64,000 bases of DNA from Streptococcus sp. 29887 (GCF_032595075.1 NZ_CP118735.1:1454001-1518000), one strand, 5' to 3'. Positions 28,901-37,997 are shown, counted from the first letter of the stretch. Notes: generated from the sequence alone by a model not told the origin. A program made the numbers and translations.

Positions 28901-31900
28901 GTAGCCTTACCTGTAAATGTTACAAGTGGTTGGAAGGTCACAACACCAGTATCAGGATCAATTGTGTATGTACCTTCACCATCAACGGTCTTCGTCAATG
29001 TACCATCTTCGAGAGTGTAAGCACCTGTTGCTGGGATAACAACTGAATGGTAGCCGTTCGTTGTGTTTGTTGGGTCATTGAGTGACTTGAACACTTCTGA
29101 ACCAGCTGGTGAGTTTTGTGCTTTACCTTGGATATCAACAGAAGTTGATGGGTTTGAAGTGATACCGTAAACAGTTGGTGTGTAGGTTGCTGTATCTGAA
29201 AGCTCAACAGTTGAACCATCTTCTGCAGTGATTGTCGATTTAGCGACTACTGTTACAGGAGTTGCTGTACCGATAAATTCTGCTTCTGGTGTAAAGGTTA
29301 CTGCACCAGTATTAGCATCAATTGTATAAGAACCTTCACCCGCAACGGTCTTGGTCAATGTACCATCTTCAAAGGCAAATGTTGGGGCTGAAGCATTTGG
29401 ATTTGTGCTAACAGTTACTTTAATCGTATCCGATTGGGTTTCACCTTTTGCACCAGCTGACACTTGATCATCTGCAACAATCTTAGTTGGTTCTACAGTT
29501 GGTGTGTAGGTTGCTTCATCAGTGATAGTCGCTGTTGTACCATCTGCTGATGTAATCGTAGCTGATGCAACGACTGTTACAGGGGTAGCTGTACCTGTGA
29601 AGCTTGCCACTGGTGTGAATGTTACCGCACCTGTAGTAGCATCAATTGTATACGTACCTTGACCACCAACAACTACTTTACCTGTCGCATCGGCACCTTT
29701 CAATGCATAAGTTGGAGCTGAAGCATTTGGATTGTTACTTACTGTAGAAGTGATTGTTTCCGTTTGGCTTTCACCTTGAATACCTGTAGACGTCTTATCA
29801 TCTGCAGTGATGGTTGTTGGTGTTACTTCTGGTGTGTACTTAGCTGTTTCAGTAACAGTTACTGGGTTACCTTCTGAATCAATGGCAGTACCAGTGACTT
29901 TCACATCAACACCTGTACCTGTTCCTGTGAAGCTTGCTTCTGGAACAAAGGTTACTTGTCCAGTATCAGGGTTGACAGTGTATGTACCCTCACCTGCAAT
30001 TGTTTTACTCAAGGAACCGTCTGCAAGAGTGTATGCACCTGTAGTTGGGATCGTTACACTTGTGTCACCAAGAGTTGTGTTTGTACCAGTGTTCAATGAA
30101 GCAAAGGTTGGCGTACCTGTTTGGGTTGCACCTTGAACATCTACTGATGTAGCATCTGTCCCCTTGATGCCGTAAACAGTTGGTGTGTAGGTTGCTGGAT
30201 CTGAAATCTCTGTAGTTGTACCATCTGCTGCAGTAATTGTTGCTTTAGCCACTACTGTTACAGGAGTTGCTGTTCCAACAAAGTCTGCTTCAGGTGTAAA
30301 TTCTACCAAACCAGTTGTTGGGTTGATTTTATAAGTTCCCTCACCTGCAACAGTCTTAGTTGTCTGACCATCTTCAAAGGCGTAAGTAATTGCAGAAGCG
30401 TTTGGATTGGTTGCAGACAATTTAGATGTGATGACCTCTGATTGTTTTTCACCTTGTGCACCTGCTGATACTTGGTCATCAGCTGTGATATTGGTTGGTG
30501 TTACATCTGGTGTGTACTTACGTGTTGCAGTTACAGTAATATCAGTTCCTTCAGAATCTGTCGCAGTTGCTGTAACCTTGATTGTCACACCTGTACCTGT
30601 ACCAGTGAAGCTTGCGACTGGAGCAAAGGTTACTACACCTGTTTTCTCATCGATAGTGTATGTTCCTTCGCCATTTACGGTGATGCTTGTTACAGTTTGA
30701 CCTTTTTCATCAACCAAAGTATATGCTGCTGTTGATAGATCAACTTCCTTATCACCAAGTGTTGTATTAGAATCACTGTTTAATGAATCAAATTTATCAA
30801 GACCTGATTCAGAAACTTGTTTCGCTCCTTGAAGGCCTGTTGAAGTATCATCTGTACCTTTGACACCATATACTGTTGGTGTATAAGTTGTAGATGCTGT
30901 GTAAGTGATATTTGAACCATCTGCTGCTTTTGCTGTAGAAGTTGCTGTTGCAGTTACAGTAACACCTTTTGCTGTTCCAACAAAGTCTGCTTCTGGTGTA
31001 AATGTGATAGAACCATCAGTTGCATTGATAGTGTATGTTCCCTCACCTGCAACAGTAACTGAAGTTGCAGACGCGCCAGTAGCTGGATCAACCAATGCGT
31101 AACCTGAGATAGTTGCTGTTGAATCAGTGGCCTTGAAGTTGTCAGACATATCTTCATTCTGAGTAACACCTTGAGCAGCTGCTGATACTTCTGGTGTCGC
31201 TGTCATTTCATGCACTGTAATAGTGTATGTTGTCGAAACAACCGGGAATGAAATCTTACCCTCTGCAGCATCGGTATTCTTAGTTGTACCAGTAGCCGTC
31301 GCGTTAGCAAGTGTTTGATTTGCTTCACTATCAATAGCATTAACTGTTACAGTATAGACACCTGTGTTGTTCAAGGTATAGGCAGAAGCTGATGCAATAG
31401 CTGTCGCTGATGCCGTCTTCAATGCTTTAAGGGCTTCACGAAGTTCCACCTGAGCAGTCTGAAGGTTTGTGTTTAATGTTTTAAGTGCGTCAACAGCTGA
31501 AATCATTGTGAGATATGCATCTTCCAATGTATTTTGTGCAGCATCTACATTAGTATTTGTGCTAAGAGCAGTTTGATATGCACTGAGAGCTGTCTGATAA
31601 GCTGTCGCCGCAGTTGCTTCAGCTGTCTTCTGGGCATCGTATGCTGCTTGAGAGCTTACGACCTTATCTGCAGCTGTCTGATAGGCAGCCAATTCTGCTT
31701 CTGCTGAGAATGTCTTTGTTTGACCACTTGGATCTGCGACAGTTACAGAAGACACAAACGTTGTCTTGCTATCTGTATCCGTTACAGTACCGCTGGTGAG
31801 CAGTTTGCCATCTTCTGTATCTGAGATGGTTACAGCTGCCTGTGGTGAGTAAAGCAAATCAACGCTTGTACCTTTAGTTGAAACGTAGCTAGTTGAACTT

Positions 31901-34900
31901 GCTGTTGGAATCTCATTCAAGACTGAAGCATAGTCGCGCGCCTTGTTGTTAACGCGGTTGATTGTACCAGTGATACCTGAGCTAGTTGAAATCACCCATT
32001 TTTCAGAATCACGATATACTGCTGATCTCTCACGTGCAGCTTCTCCAGCTGTTTGAGCATACGGAGTTGCTGCTGCTTCAGCCGCACTACGTGCTGTAGC
32101 ATCGTTTTTGCTAGTAGCAAAATTCGCTTGGTATACTTCATTGTACTTCTCTGCATAAGCTGCATTATAAGCCTTGCGATAAGCACGATCCAAATCAACG
32201 TTTACGATTTCACTTGCAGACTGCAATGCTGTTACTTCAGCACCATTGACTACACCCCACTTCTCAGTAGCACTTGATGTTGAGGTATGCGTTGTAGTTG
32301 GTTGAGCTGTTACAACCGAACCATCTTCAGCTGTCCAAGTGTCTGTAGCTGCATTGTAAGTAACTTTATGGCTAATTTGGATTGATTGCGCATCTGAACG
32401 CTGTGCCAATAAATTCGTGATAGTGCCACTTGCGTCATAGGTACGAATGATTTCATAAATGTAGAAACTTGGTGTTCCAGCACTTGAATATTGTACATAA
32501 ACATAGCGAAGGGTGTGAACATAGCTTCCGTCAGCATTAGTAACCTTTTGGTCTGCATAAGCATCTTCTAATTTCCATGTACCTGATGCTTTGTCGTAAG
32601 TTGCTGTGTGAGTTGTTGAATCTTTTGCAGTCAATGTAACACTTGACTTATTGAGGTAAGCCGTTACGTTTTCCGCAGCTGCAACCGCAGTGATATTATC
32701 AGCACCAGTTTTTGTACTGTCTGATGATACTGGGATTGTCAACTCAGTGTAATTTCCGTTGTCTGTAGCAGTTACGGCTGTACCTTTCACAGCAGCAGTA
32801 TTTGTACCACCTGTGATAACCCAATTCGTTGTACCAGTTGCAACTGCCAACTCAACTGTAGTACCATCAGGCATTGTCACTGTTAACTGAGTTGAACCAT
32901 CTGATACTGTTACTGGAACTGTTGTTGCACCGTTCACAACGTTACCAACTGCTACTGTAGGACGAATCGTGATTGTCAGATTATCCTGTGCTATTTGTGG
33001 AGATGATGTCCACTCTGTGTTACCTTGAGTATAGTCTTGCACCTGAGTCGATACAACAGTGATACCAGCAGTAGTAGCTGTACCAGTATAGTTACCAGTT
33101 GTATCACTATACTTCAGTCCGCCTACATCTGTGATACCAATGATTGTAGAATTCGCCTTAACTGTAGTTTGGTCAGTTGCTTTGATGACGCCGTTTGGAT
33201 CAAAGTTTGCACCTTTGCTTGCGTTTGCTTTGGTATCTGTACCTGAAACGTCATCATAGAGGATGCTTTCATTTACAGTAGATGCATGAGTATAAACTGC
33301 GTCACGTTGTTGAATCGTTGGTGCCAAGCTATCTTGCCAACCAACCCAACCTGGTTTCATGTTGTTATAGTATAGACCATAAGTTTCGTTAGTGGTCTTA
33401 TTGGTTACCATAAACATGATACGGTTATCATAAACACCATTTTCCAATGTAGATGTTATGTAACCAGATACAGTATCTGTTGCTGTGTCATACTGCAGAC
33501 CTGGTGGAAGGTTGAGTGGATAGGTCGCAGCAAGCTCCCAACCAGCATTGATAGAAGTCTGAGTCAAGCCAAAACGTGAACTAAAGTTAGGAATGTAGAC
33601 AAAGTCTTTCCCTTGCTCATAGAGGTAGCCATAAACGGTAGCCAAATACTCGTACCAACCGCCTGATTGGAAACCAGAGTTCCCCGTTTTTAATTTCGCA
33701 CCTGCCGCAGTGACAGAAGCAGCATCCACAACTAGCGTTTCTGCATATAACTGTTCAAACTGCTCTCTGGTCAATGGAACATCCTCACGACCGAAGTAGT
33801 TCATACTTACACCGGTGGTCTGCTCATTTTCACCGCTACCAGTACGTTGGTTACCTGAGAGAACCAACTGGATTTTTGCTAAACTTGTTGGTGCTGTTGT
33901 GTACGAATCATGGGCAGTGTAGCCAGCATTCACAAACGCAGTATTATTGTTCATATTTGCGAAGTCAGCAGGATTAAAAGTAGCTGCCTTATAATAAATA
34001 CCCTTAAAAGAACCTGAACCAGAAGCAAATTTTCCTTCAAGATAGGTGTTGGTACCGCTAGCATTCGCTACTGAAGTCGGAGTATAGTTTGCCAAAGCAA
34101 CTGTAAGTAAATCTGTACCCAAGAATTTGCGCAATTCCAAAGCAAGTGCTTCGACATTTGTGCGAACAGCTGTGATTTGAGCGTTAACTTCCTCAAGTGA
34201 TGCAAGAGCGTTATTGAAGGTTACCGCTGCTTCTTTTACTGCTTCTTTGGTTGAAATTGTCGCAAGTTTTACTGCCTCACTGCTTTCTTGAGCAACAAGG
34301 GTTTGGCGCTCCGCTTCATCTGCCAAGACAGCAGCTTCAGACACAGTTTGTTCTAGGACAGATTTCGCTTCCGCTACTGTAGTAGGAACTGTTGAAGCAA
34401 CTGGGCTTGTTGCTGTTTCAGTTGCCTTGCTTTCTGTTGAAGAAGTTGCTTCAGTTGATGCTTTCTCATTCTTCGCTTCAACTTTCTTAACTAGCTTGAA
34501 CGTTACTGTGTTTGCTCCGTCTTCTGTTACTTCAATATTCACAGTTGCTTCCTGACCAGCAACCAATTCGTAACCTTCTGGAATTTCTGCAGTAACAAAT
34601 GTAGTAGACTTAGCTACCGCATCCTTTGTTGGAACCAAAACAGTTTTAACATCAGCTTTAACGGCAACGCCATCTTCTGTTACATAAGCAACAATATAGC
34701 TAATTGATGCAGTACGCTCTTGAGTCTCTTCAGTAGCAGTAGCTGTCGCAGTTTCAGTAGCTGTTTCTGAAGAAGATGACTCAGTAGCTGTTTCTGAAGA
34801 AGCTACCGTAGTTTCAGTCACTTCAGTCCGTGTTGACGAAGTGCTTGATTCAACCACTTCTACTTGTGTTGAAGACGTAATCGTTTCAACTACCTCTGCC

Positions 34901-35082
34901 AAGCTTGTAGAAGATGGTTCTGTGGCAAGAGCGGTTTCTTGTGCTTGAGCAACTTGTGTCCCAGCCCCTAAAGCCAGCGACATACCTAGTAAGACACTTG
35001 CAGCACCGAAGTGATACTTACGGATAGAGAAATGCTGACGCATTCCATACCAATCAAATCCCTTCTTTTTTGAACGATTCAT
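22975..35082 (-). CDS. Giant LPXTG-anchored CshA-like fibrillar surface adhesin
   Basis: 4,035 residues in one open frame. A YSIRK-type signal peptide (FSIRKYHFGAASVLLG, residues 18-33) ends near AQA/QE at 47-48. A Ser/Thr-rich stretch and a large non-repetitive head follow, with two Ala-rich helical segments near residues 965-1030 and 1140-1230. Nineteen CshA-type fibril repeats, each ending YTPxV, run from about 1295 to 3395. Twelve 48-49-residue MucBP-like repeats (FVDE...NKSIDGYVFVKTTTD) fill about 3397-3973. A Pro/Thr wall-spanning region, LPNTG at 4002-4006, a hydrophobic helix and KRRRKEG complete it. CshA proteins form surface fibrils binding host fibronectin and other bacteria. The promoter carries a G9 tract. 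Sortase anchoring is firm; the ligand is not known. Confidence 0.92.
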   Translation of the reverse strand: MNRSKKKGFDWYGMRQHFSIRKYHFGAASVLLGMSLALGAGTQVAQAQETALATEPSSTSLAEVVETITSSTQVEVVESSTSSTRTEVTETTVASSETATESSSSETATETATATATEETQERTASISYIVAYVTEDGVAVKADVKTVLVPTKDAVAKSTTFVTAEIPEGYELVAGQEATVNIEVTEDGANTVTFKLVKKVEAKNEKASTEATSSTESKATETATSPVASTVPTTVAEAKSVLEQTVSEAAVLADEAERQTLVAQESSEAVKLATISTKEAVKEAAVTFNNALASLEEVNAQITAVRTNVEALALELRKFLGTDLLTVALANYTPTSVANASGTNTYLEGKFASGSGSFKGIYYKAATFNPADFANMNNNTAFVNAGYTAHDSYTTAPTSLAKIQLVLSGNQRTGSGENEQTTGVSMNYFGREDVPLTREQFEQLYAETLVVDAASVTAAGAKLKTGNSGFQSGGWYEYLATVYGYLYEQGKDFVYIPNFSSRFGLTQTSINAGWELAATYPLNLPPGLQYDTATDTVSGYITSTLENGVYDNRIMFMVTNKTTNETYGLYYNNMKPGWVGWQDSLAPTIQQRDAVYTHASTVNESILYDDVSGTDTKANASKGANFDPNGVIKATDQTTVKANSTIIGITDVGGLKYSDTTGNYTGTATTAGITVVSTQVQDYTQGNTEWTSSPQIAQDNLTITIRPTVAVGNVVNGATTVPVTVSDGSTQLTVTMPDGTTVELAVATGTTNWVITGGTNTAAVKGTAVTATDNGNYTELTIPVSSDSTKTGADNITAVAAAENVTAYLNKSSVTLTAKDSTTHTATYDKASGTWKLEDAYADQKVTNADGSYVHTLRYVYVQYSSAGTPSFYIYEIIRTYDASGTITNLLAQRSDAQSIQISHKVTYNAATDTWTAEDGSVVTAQPTTTHTSTSSATEKWGVVNGAEVTALQSASEIVNVDLDRAYRKAYNAAYAEKYNEVYQANFATSKNDATARSAAEAAATPYAQTAGEAARERSAVYRDSEKWVISTSSGITGTINRVNNKARDYASVLNEIPTASSTSYVSTKGTSVDLLYSPQAAVTISDTEDGKLLTSGTVTDTDSKTTFVSSVTVADPSGQTKTFSAEAELAAYQTAADKVVSSQAAYDAQKTAEATAATAYQTALSAYQTALSTNTNVDAAQNTLEDAYLTMISAVDALKTLNTNLQTAQVELREALKALKTASATAIASASAYTLNNTGVYTVTVNAIDSEANQTLANATATGTTKNTDAAEGKISFPVVSTTYTITVHEMTATPEVSAAAQGVTQNEDMSDNFKATDSTATISGYALVDPATGASATSVTVAGEGTYTINATDGSITFTPEADFVGTAKGVTVTATATSTAKAADGSNITYTASTTYTPTVYGVKGTDDTSTGLQGAKQVSESGLDKFDSLNSDSNTTLGDKEVDLSTAAYTLVDEKGQTVTSITVNGEGTYTIDEKTGVVTFAPVASFTGTGTGVTIKVTATATDSEGTDITVTATRKYTPDVTPTNITADDQVSAGAQGEKQSEVITSKLSATNPNASAITYAFEDGQTTKTVAGEGTYKINPTTGLVEFTPEADFVGTATPVTVVAKATITAADGTTTEISDPATYTPTVYGIKGTDATSVDVQGATQTGTPTFASLNTGTNTTLGDTSVTIPTTGAYTLADGSLSKTIAGEGTYTVNPDTGQVTFVPEASFTGTGTGVDVKVTGTAIDSEGNPVTVTETAKYTPEVTPTTITADDKTSTGIQGESQTETITSTVSNNPNASAPTYALKGADATGKVVVGGQGTYTIDATTGAVTFTPVASFTGTATPVTVVASATITSADGTTATITDEATYTPTVEPTKIVADDQVSAGAKGETQSDTIKVTVSTNPNASAPTFAFEDGTLTKTVAGEGSYTIDANTGAVTFTPEAEFIGTATPVTVVAKSTITAEDGSTVELSDTATYTPTVYGITSNPSTSVDIQGKAQNSPAGSEVFKSLNDPTNTTNGYHSVVIPATGAYTLEDGTLTKTVDGEGTYTIDPDTGVVTFQPLVTFTGKATGVTIKVTAQAVDSEGNTITVTDTDTYTPEVTPVTTSSKDAVSENVQGVTQTGTPTYQISPEANITAKTYALEDGSLEKVVPNEGTYTVNPTTGEVTFKPVASFTGEGTGVTVVQTATLTADDGSTTEIKTSATYTPTVTSTTLEAVNAVSAAVQGATQSDTITSKLTENPNASAVTYAFEDGQTTKTVAGEGSYTLDPTTGAVTFTPEADFVGTATPVTVVASATITAEDGTTQAITDTATYTPTVYGLTSVPSTTEDIQGKTQTSPAGSEVFKSLNNPTNTSLGYQSVVIPSTGAYTLEDGTLTKTVENEGTYTINPDTGVVTFVPVASFTGQGTGVTIKVTAQAVDSEGNTVTVTDTDTYTPTVLPVETTSKDATSEDIQGKTQTGTPTYEITPGANITAKTYALEDGSLEKVVPNEGTYTVDPKTGEVTFVPEKDFTGTGTGVTVVQTATLTSDDGSTTTIKTDAKYTPTVTPVAPEAVPAETTGKQGQTQTTDAKILFTPGHEEVPVDNSTITLLNDKGEAVTTVPATKDGKVVGTYTIDGEGVITFTPNPDFVGTADPVKVQAKDANGTSVETTYTPTVTPVTPTATPAETEDIQGKAQTTDATVLFTEGDEVAPIDKSTITLLDAKGQPAKSVPATKDGKVVGTYTIDGEGVITFTPNPDFVGTADPVKVQAKDANGTSVETTYTPTVTPVTPTATPAETTDIQGKTQSGTPVFTPGHDEVPIDETVPATFEDGTTKKVVPGEGTYTVAPDGTVTFVPEKDFTGTGTGVTVKRVDKNGTPATATYTPTVTPVTPTATPAETTDIQGKPQSGTPVFTPGHEEVPMDDTVPATFEDGTTKKVVPGEGTYTVAPDGTVTFVPEKDFTGTGTGVTVKRVDKNGTPATATYTPNVTPVIPEGTPVNTVGLQGKTQEGTPVFTPGHDEVPIDETVPATFEDGTTEKVVPGEGTYTVTPEGKVTFVPEKDFVGTGTGVTVKRVDKNGTEVTAKYTPTVVEATPESEGVTSINVQGATQTGTPTFTGGSVDINGDGQLTEDETVPVTISATNPAKLVVDGKPVDETTIDAKDKDGNVIGTYTIDPATGLVTFTPNKDFVGTAAPATVQATDENGKTVTATYTPTVVPVTPTGTPAVSTDIQGKTQTGTPTFTGGTTVVNNETVTVPIDETVPATFEDGTTEKVVPGEGTYTVAPNGTVTFVPEKDFTGTAKGVTVKRVDKNGTPATATYTPTVTPVTPTGTPVESKDYRGKTQTGTPVFTPGHEEVPMDDTVPATFEDGTTEKVVPGEGTYTVAPDGTVTFVPEKDFVGVAKGVTVKRVDKNGTEATATYTPTVIDNTTSYVDENGTPLKPTEDGIKDPSQIPGYVYEKSTTDGDGNVTHVYKQVVTKYVDKDGKEISPEDKGTKPNKDIDGYVFTGKTTIDENGNTIHVYNKPTTTFVDENGDPIAPPADGNQPNKEIPGYVYEKSTTDGDGNTTHVYKKVKTNFVDDKGNVISPQEDGTTPNKSIDGYVFVKTTTDGDGNTTHVYKKVTTNFVDENGDPIEPTEDGTTPNKDIPGYVFVKTTTDENGNTTHVYKKVKTNFVDEAGNVISPQEDGTTPNKSIDGYVFVKTTTDGDGNTTHVYKKVKTNFVDEAGNVISPQEDGTTPNKSIDGYVFVKTTTDGDGNTTHVYKRVKTNFVDEAGNVISPQEDGTTPNKSIDGYVFVKTTTDENGNTTHVYKKVKTNFVDEAGNVISPQEDGTTPNKSIDGYVFVKTTTDENGNTTHVYKRVKTNFVDEAGNVISPQEDGTTPNKSIDGYVFVKTTTDENGNTTHVYKKVKTNFVDENGTPISPSEDGTTPNKSIDGYVFVKTTTDGDGNTTHVYKKVKTNFVDEAGNVISPQEDGTTPNKSIPGYEIVTTTTDGDGNVYHIYRKVEKPTTPPTPEVPTKPSAPATPTKTGKAQLPNTGEESSSAAVLGAGMLVAALALVGKRRRKEG
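23164..24894 (-). repeat. Twelve tandem ~144-bp repeats encoding MucBP-like modules
   Basis: Units of 48 codons (one has 49). Five of the twelve (units 6-10) share the same protein text apart from GDGN/DENGN and KKV/KRV alternations, and their DNA is near-identical. Such homology favours copy-number change by recombination, so the count here may vary among strains or assemblies. Confidence 0.85.
24900..31205 (-). repeat. Nineteen CshA-type fibril repeats
   Basis: Counted by the 19 YTP[TEDN]V boundaries. Each unit has GEGTYTIxxxTGxVTFxPxxxFxGxxxxV followed by the boundary. Unit length is roughly 80-130 residues. Distal units (PVTPTATPAETTDIQGK) are much more alike than proximal ones, pointing to recent expansion near the wall-proximal end. 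Confidence 0.8.
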
Positions 35083-35120
35083 ATCGTCCCTCCTTTTATA
35101 AATTTTTACCAGAAGATATA

Positions 35121-35145
35121 CGCTAGTAAGAGGTTATTACTAGCG
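35121..35145 (-). other. Perfect inverted repeat in the adhesin 5' leader
   Basis: CGCTAGTAA-gaggtta-TTACTAGCG, 9-bp arms, 39 nt upstream of the adhesin ATG and just before its AAAGGAGGG ribosome site. There is no T tail, so it is not a terminator; it could be a translational control hairpin or an operator. Confidence 0.6.
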
Positions 35146-35289
35146 TGATGTCCTCCTCACTGAACACATTACAGAGTAAAGAACATAGTAAATTCATCTA
35201 TTGGGGGGAGGATAAATTTTTTTCTTATACACAGGCAGTATTCAGCAAATTAGTTATCTCTGGTAATTGATAGTGAGACTATCACTGCT

Positions 35290-35319
35290 AGAATAACATA
35301 CCCCCCCCCTTTTTTTCAA
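35290..35319 (-). promoter_or_regulatory. Adhesin promoter with a nine-G homopolymer in the spacer
   Basis: Minus-strand TTGAAA (35314-35319), then AAAA, nine Gs (plus-strand C9 at 35301-35309), TATGT, then TATTCT (35290-35295), preceded by the extended-10 TGT. The spacer is 18 nt with nine Gs; loss of one G would give the optimal 17. A perfect stem TGATAGT-gag-ACTATCA (35268-35284) sits at the expected transcript 5' end. Confidence 0.7.
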
Positions 35320-35720
35320 GCATTTATACGCTGGCTTGCGACATTTTTATAATAATACTTGTATTCTACTTTGGGCCTATTTTTTTGCATATTAACATTT
35401 ATTTGTCTTGACTTTTTTTACACAGAAAAATCAGGGTTAGCCATAAAAAACATCAAATAACTTGTATTTACCATAAAAAATACCTAATATGCATAGTCTA
35501 GCAGAAGACCAATTACCAACAAGTTCCCTATCGGAACTCTTTACCTTTTATCACTGGCTTTATATGTCTATACAAACCAGTCAAATCTAAAAATTCTTCC
35601 GCAATAATCAACCTTCATACAACAGAGCCATTTTCATCTTCCATTAAACACTTCCTACTCAGATAAAAGACAACAAACCAAGTCTATCCTACTTATACTT
35701 TCAAAAATAATGTAAACAAA
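35320..35720. other. AT-rich intergenic region without a recognisable gene
   Basis: About 400 nt between the adhesin promoter and the ptsI terminator. I see no coding frame with a ribosome site. A loose direct repeat (CCATAAAAAACATC and CCATAAAAAATACC, about 30 nt apart near 35440-35485) may bind a regulator; otherwise nothing notable. Confidence 0.5.
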
Positions 35721-35750
35721 AACAAGGATATTTCTACCCTTGTTTTTTCA
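35721..35750 (-). terminator. Terminator of ptsHI
   Basis: AACAAGG / CCTTGTT stem (35721-35744) flanked by A and T runs. On the minus strand it follows the ptsI stop by 15 nt. Confidence 0.85.
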
Positions 35751-35759
35751 TTTTATCTA

Positions 35760-37493
35760 TTAGTTGAAATCAACATACTCTTTTTGAAGTTCAAGAACTT
35801 CTTCTGCCGTTGCACATTCTGTCAAGGCACGCTGAGCATATTCTTCCATCTTAGCTGTGTCAAGTGTCTTCATGAGGCTACGTGTACGAAGTACAGAAGT
35901 TGCGCTCATAGAGAACTCATCCAAGCCCATTCCGACAAGAAGTGGAACAGCTTGTTGGTCACCAGCCATCTCTCCACACATACCAGCCCATTTGCCTTCT
36001 GCGTGTGCAGCCTTGATAACGTTGTTAATCAAGCGAAGGATAGATGGGTTGTAAGGTTGGTAGAGGTATGAAACTTGTTCGTTCATACGGTCTGCTGCCA
36101 TTGTGTACTGGATAAGGTCGTTTGTACCAATTGAGAAGAAGTCAACTTCTTTAGCAAATTGGTCAGCAATCATTGCTGCTGCAGGGATTTCGATCATGAT
36201 ACCCACTTGGATATCATCTGCAACTGCTACACCTTCAGCCAACAAGTTCGCTTTTTCTTCTTCAAGGATTGCTTTTGCTGCACGGAATTCTGTCAACAAG
36301 GCAACCATCGGGAACATGATACGAAGTTTACCATGTACTGATGAACGAAGAAGGGCACGCAACTGCGTACGGAACATTTGGTTACCAGTCTCAGAGATAG
36401 AGATACGAAGAGCACGGAAACCAAGGAATGGGTTCATTTCGTGTGGAAGGTCGAAGTAAGGAAGTTCCTTATCACCACCGATATCCATAGTACGAACCAC
36501 AACCGGCTTACCGTTCATACCTTCAAGAACAGCCTTATAAGCTTCGTATTGCTCATCTTCTGTTGGGAAGTCTTGTGAGTCCATGTACAAGAACTCTGTA
36601 CGGTAAAGACCAACTGCTTCAGCACCATTATCGTTTACACCTTCAACGTCTTTTGGTGTACCGATGTTAGCTGCCAATTCGAAGTGTTTGCCGTCAGCTG
36701 TCACTGTTTGAGCATCTTTCAAGAGTGCCCACTCAGCTTTTTGTTTAGCATAGGCTTCGCCAGCTGCCTTAAATTCTGCAATCACTTCTTCAGATGGGTT
36801 GATAACAACTTCACCTGTGATACCGTTAACAGCGAGGACATCACCATCTTTCACGATTTCAGTAATGTTATTTGTACCCAAAACAGCAGCGATTTCAAGT
36901 GTACGAGCCATGATAGCTGAGTGGCTTGTACGACCACCAATGTTGGTTACAAAGGCTTTTACAAACTGTTTGTTCAATTGCGCTGTATCAGATGGTGTCA
37001 AGTCGTGTGCAATAACGATAGACTCTTCATCAATTGTCGCTGGGTTTGGCAAACGAACACCAAGCAAGTGAGCTAGGACACGTTTAGCAACGTCGCGGAT
37101 GTCTGCTGCACGCTCTTGCATGTATGGGTTATCTTCCATACCTTCAAAGATAGCAATGAACATATCCGTTACTTCTTTCAAACCTGTTTCAGCATTTGTT
37201 TTCTTAGCACGGATAGTTTCCTTAATCTGACCAATCATTTCTGGGTCAGCAAGAACCATCAAGTGTGCATCAAATACGGCTGCGGCTTCTTCACCAAGGC
37301 TAGCTACTGCGTTCTCACGAATAACAGAAAGCTCGTTCTGTGATGCTTCAAGAGCTGCATCCAAACGAGCTTCTTCTGCATTTGTATCTTCAACTGCAAC
37401 AGTTTCGAAGGACAAATCTGGCTGAACGAGTAGATATGCCTTAGCAACGGCAACACCATCAGATGCTGCAATTCCTTTAAGCATTTCTGTCAT
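35760..37493 (-). CDS. ptsI: PTS enzyme I (phosphoenolpyruvate-protein phosphotransferase)
   Basis: 577 residues from [20 protein letters not shown]. The upstream in-frame extension overlaps ptsH and is rejected. The phospho-accepting histidine is in [21 protein letters not shown]. The PEP-binding TIM barrel carries [36 protein letters not shown] and the catalytic Cys in [12 protein letters not shown]. It transfers phosphate from PEP to HPr in the cytosol. It starts 4 nt after the ptsH stop. Confidence 0.97.
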   Translation of the reverse strand: MTEMLKGIAASDGVAVAKAYLLVQPDLSFETVAVEDTNAEEARLDAALEASQNELSVIRENAVASLGEEAAAVFDAHLMVLADPEMIGQIKETIRAKKTNAETGLKEVTDMFIAIFEGMEDNPYMQERAADIRDVAKRVLAHLLGVRLPNPATIDEESIVIAHDLTPSDTAQLNKQFVKAFVTNIGGRTSHSAIMARTLEIAAVLGTNNITEIVKDGDVLAVNGITGEVVINPSEEVIAEFKAAGEAYAKQKAEWALLKDAQTVTADGKHFELAANIGTPKDVEGVNDNGAEAVGLYRTEFLYMDSQDFPTEDEQYEAYKAVLEGMNGKPVVVRTMDIGGDKELPYFDLPHEMNPFLGFRALRISISETGNQMFRTQLRALLRSSVHGKLRIMFPMVALLTEFRAAKAILEEEKANLLAEGVAVADDIQVGIMIEIPAAAMIADQFAKEVDFFSIGTNDLIQYTMAADRMNEQVSYLYQPYNPSILRLINNVIKAAHAEGKWAGMCGEMAGDQQAVPLLVGMGLDEFSMSATSVLRTRSLMKTLDTAKMEEYAQRALTECATAEEVLELQKEYVDFN

Positions 37494-37497
37494 CTTC

Positions 37498-37761
37498 TTA
37501 TGCCAATCCTTCTTTTTCCATTGTTTCAGTGATAGCTGCGATTGCATCGTCAGCATCAGCACCTTCAGCAGAGATTGTTACATCAGCGCCTTGACCAACA
37601 CCAAGACTCATAACACCCATGATAGATTTAAGGTTAACTGATTTTTCTTTGTAGTTCAACGTGATGTCTGAAGCGAATTTGCTAGCAGTTTGAACAAGCA
37701 AAGTTGCTGGACGTGCGTGGATACCTGTTTCTGCCACGATGTGGAAGTCTTTTGAAGCCAT
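37498..37761 (-). CDS. ptsH: PTS phosphocarrier protein HPr
   Basis: 87 residues. His15 in TGIHARPAT is the enzyme I-dependent site and Ser46 in [12 protein letters not shown] is the HPr-kinase site that makes P-Ser-HPr, the corepressor of CcpA. It therefore links sugar uptake to the cre sites seen before glgP and rpiA. AAGGAG lies 8 nt before the ATG. Confidence 0.98.
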   Translation of the reverse strand: MASKDFHIVAETGIHARPATLLVQTASKFASDITLNYKEKSVNLKSIMGVMSLGVGQGADVTISAEGADADDAIAAITETMEKEGLA

Positions 37762-37823
37762 AGTTGGATTCTCCTTTATTTTTACAAAATTTTGAGTTAT
37801 TTTTGATAACCCTTACAAAAAGC

Positions 37824-37852
37824 ATTATATCACTTTTTGAAATCATTTTCAA
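37824..37852 (-). promoter_or_regulatory. SigA promoter of ptsHI
   Basis: Minus-strand TTGAAA, 17-nt spacer, TATAAT, about 63 nt upstream of ptsH. Confidence 0.8.
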
Positions 37853-37950
37853 GAATTTTTTGCGTTTCTTTCAGTAAAACTATTTTTTATGAGATTATAA
37901 AAGTTCTGAAAACATCTTGAAAGCTTGGTTTCAAAGGATTTGCGCCGTTT

Positions 37951-37997
37951 ATACAAGATATGGTGTTTATTCATTTAAAAAACACTATATTTTGTGA
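37951..37997 (+). promoter_or_regulatory. Pair of NrdR boxes upstream of nrdH
   Basis: ATACAAGATATGGTGT (37951-37966, 13 of 16 to the acaCwATATaTwGtgt consensus) and ACACTATATTTTGTGA (37982-37997). Their starts are 31 bp apart, three helical turns, the usual NrdR spacing. A weaker third candidate, CCACAAAATCTTGTAT, overlaps the promoter at 38026-38041. Confidence 0.75.
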
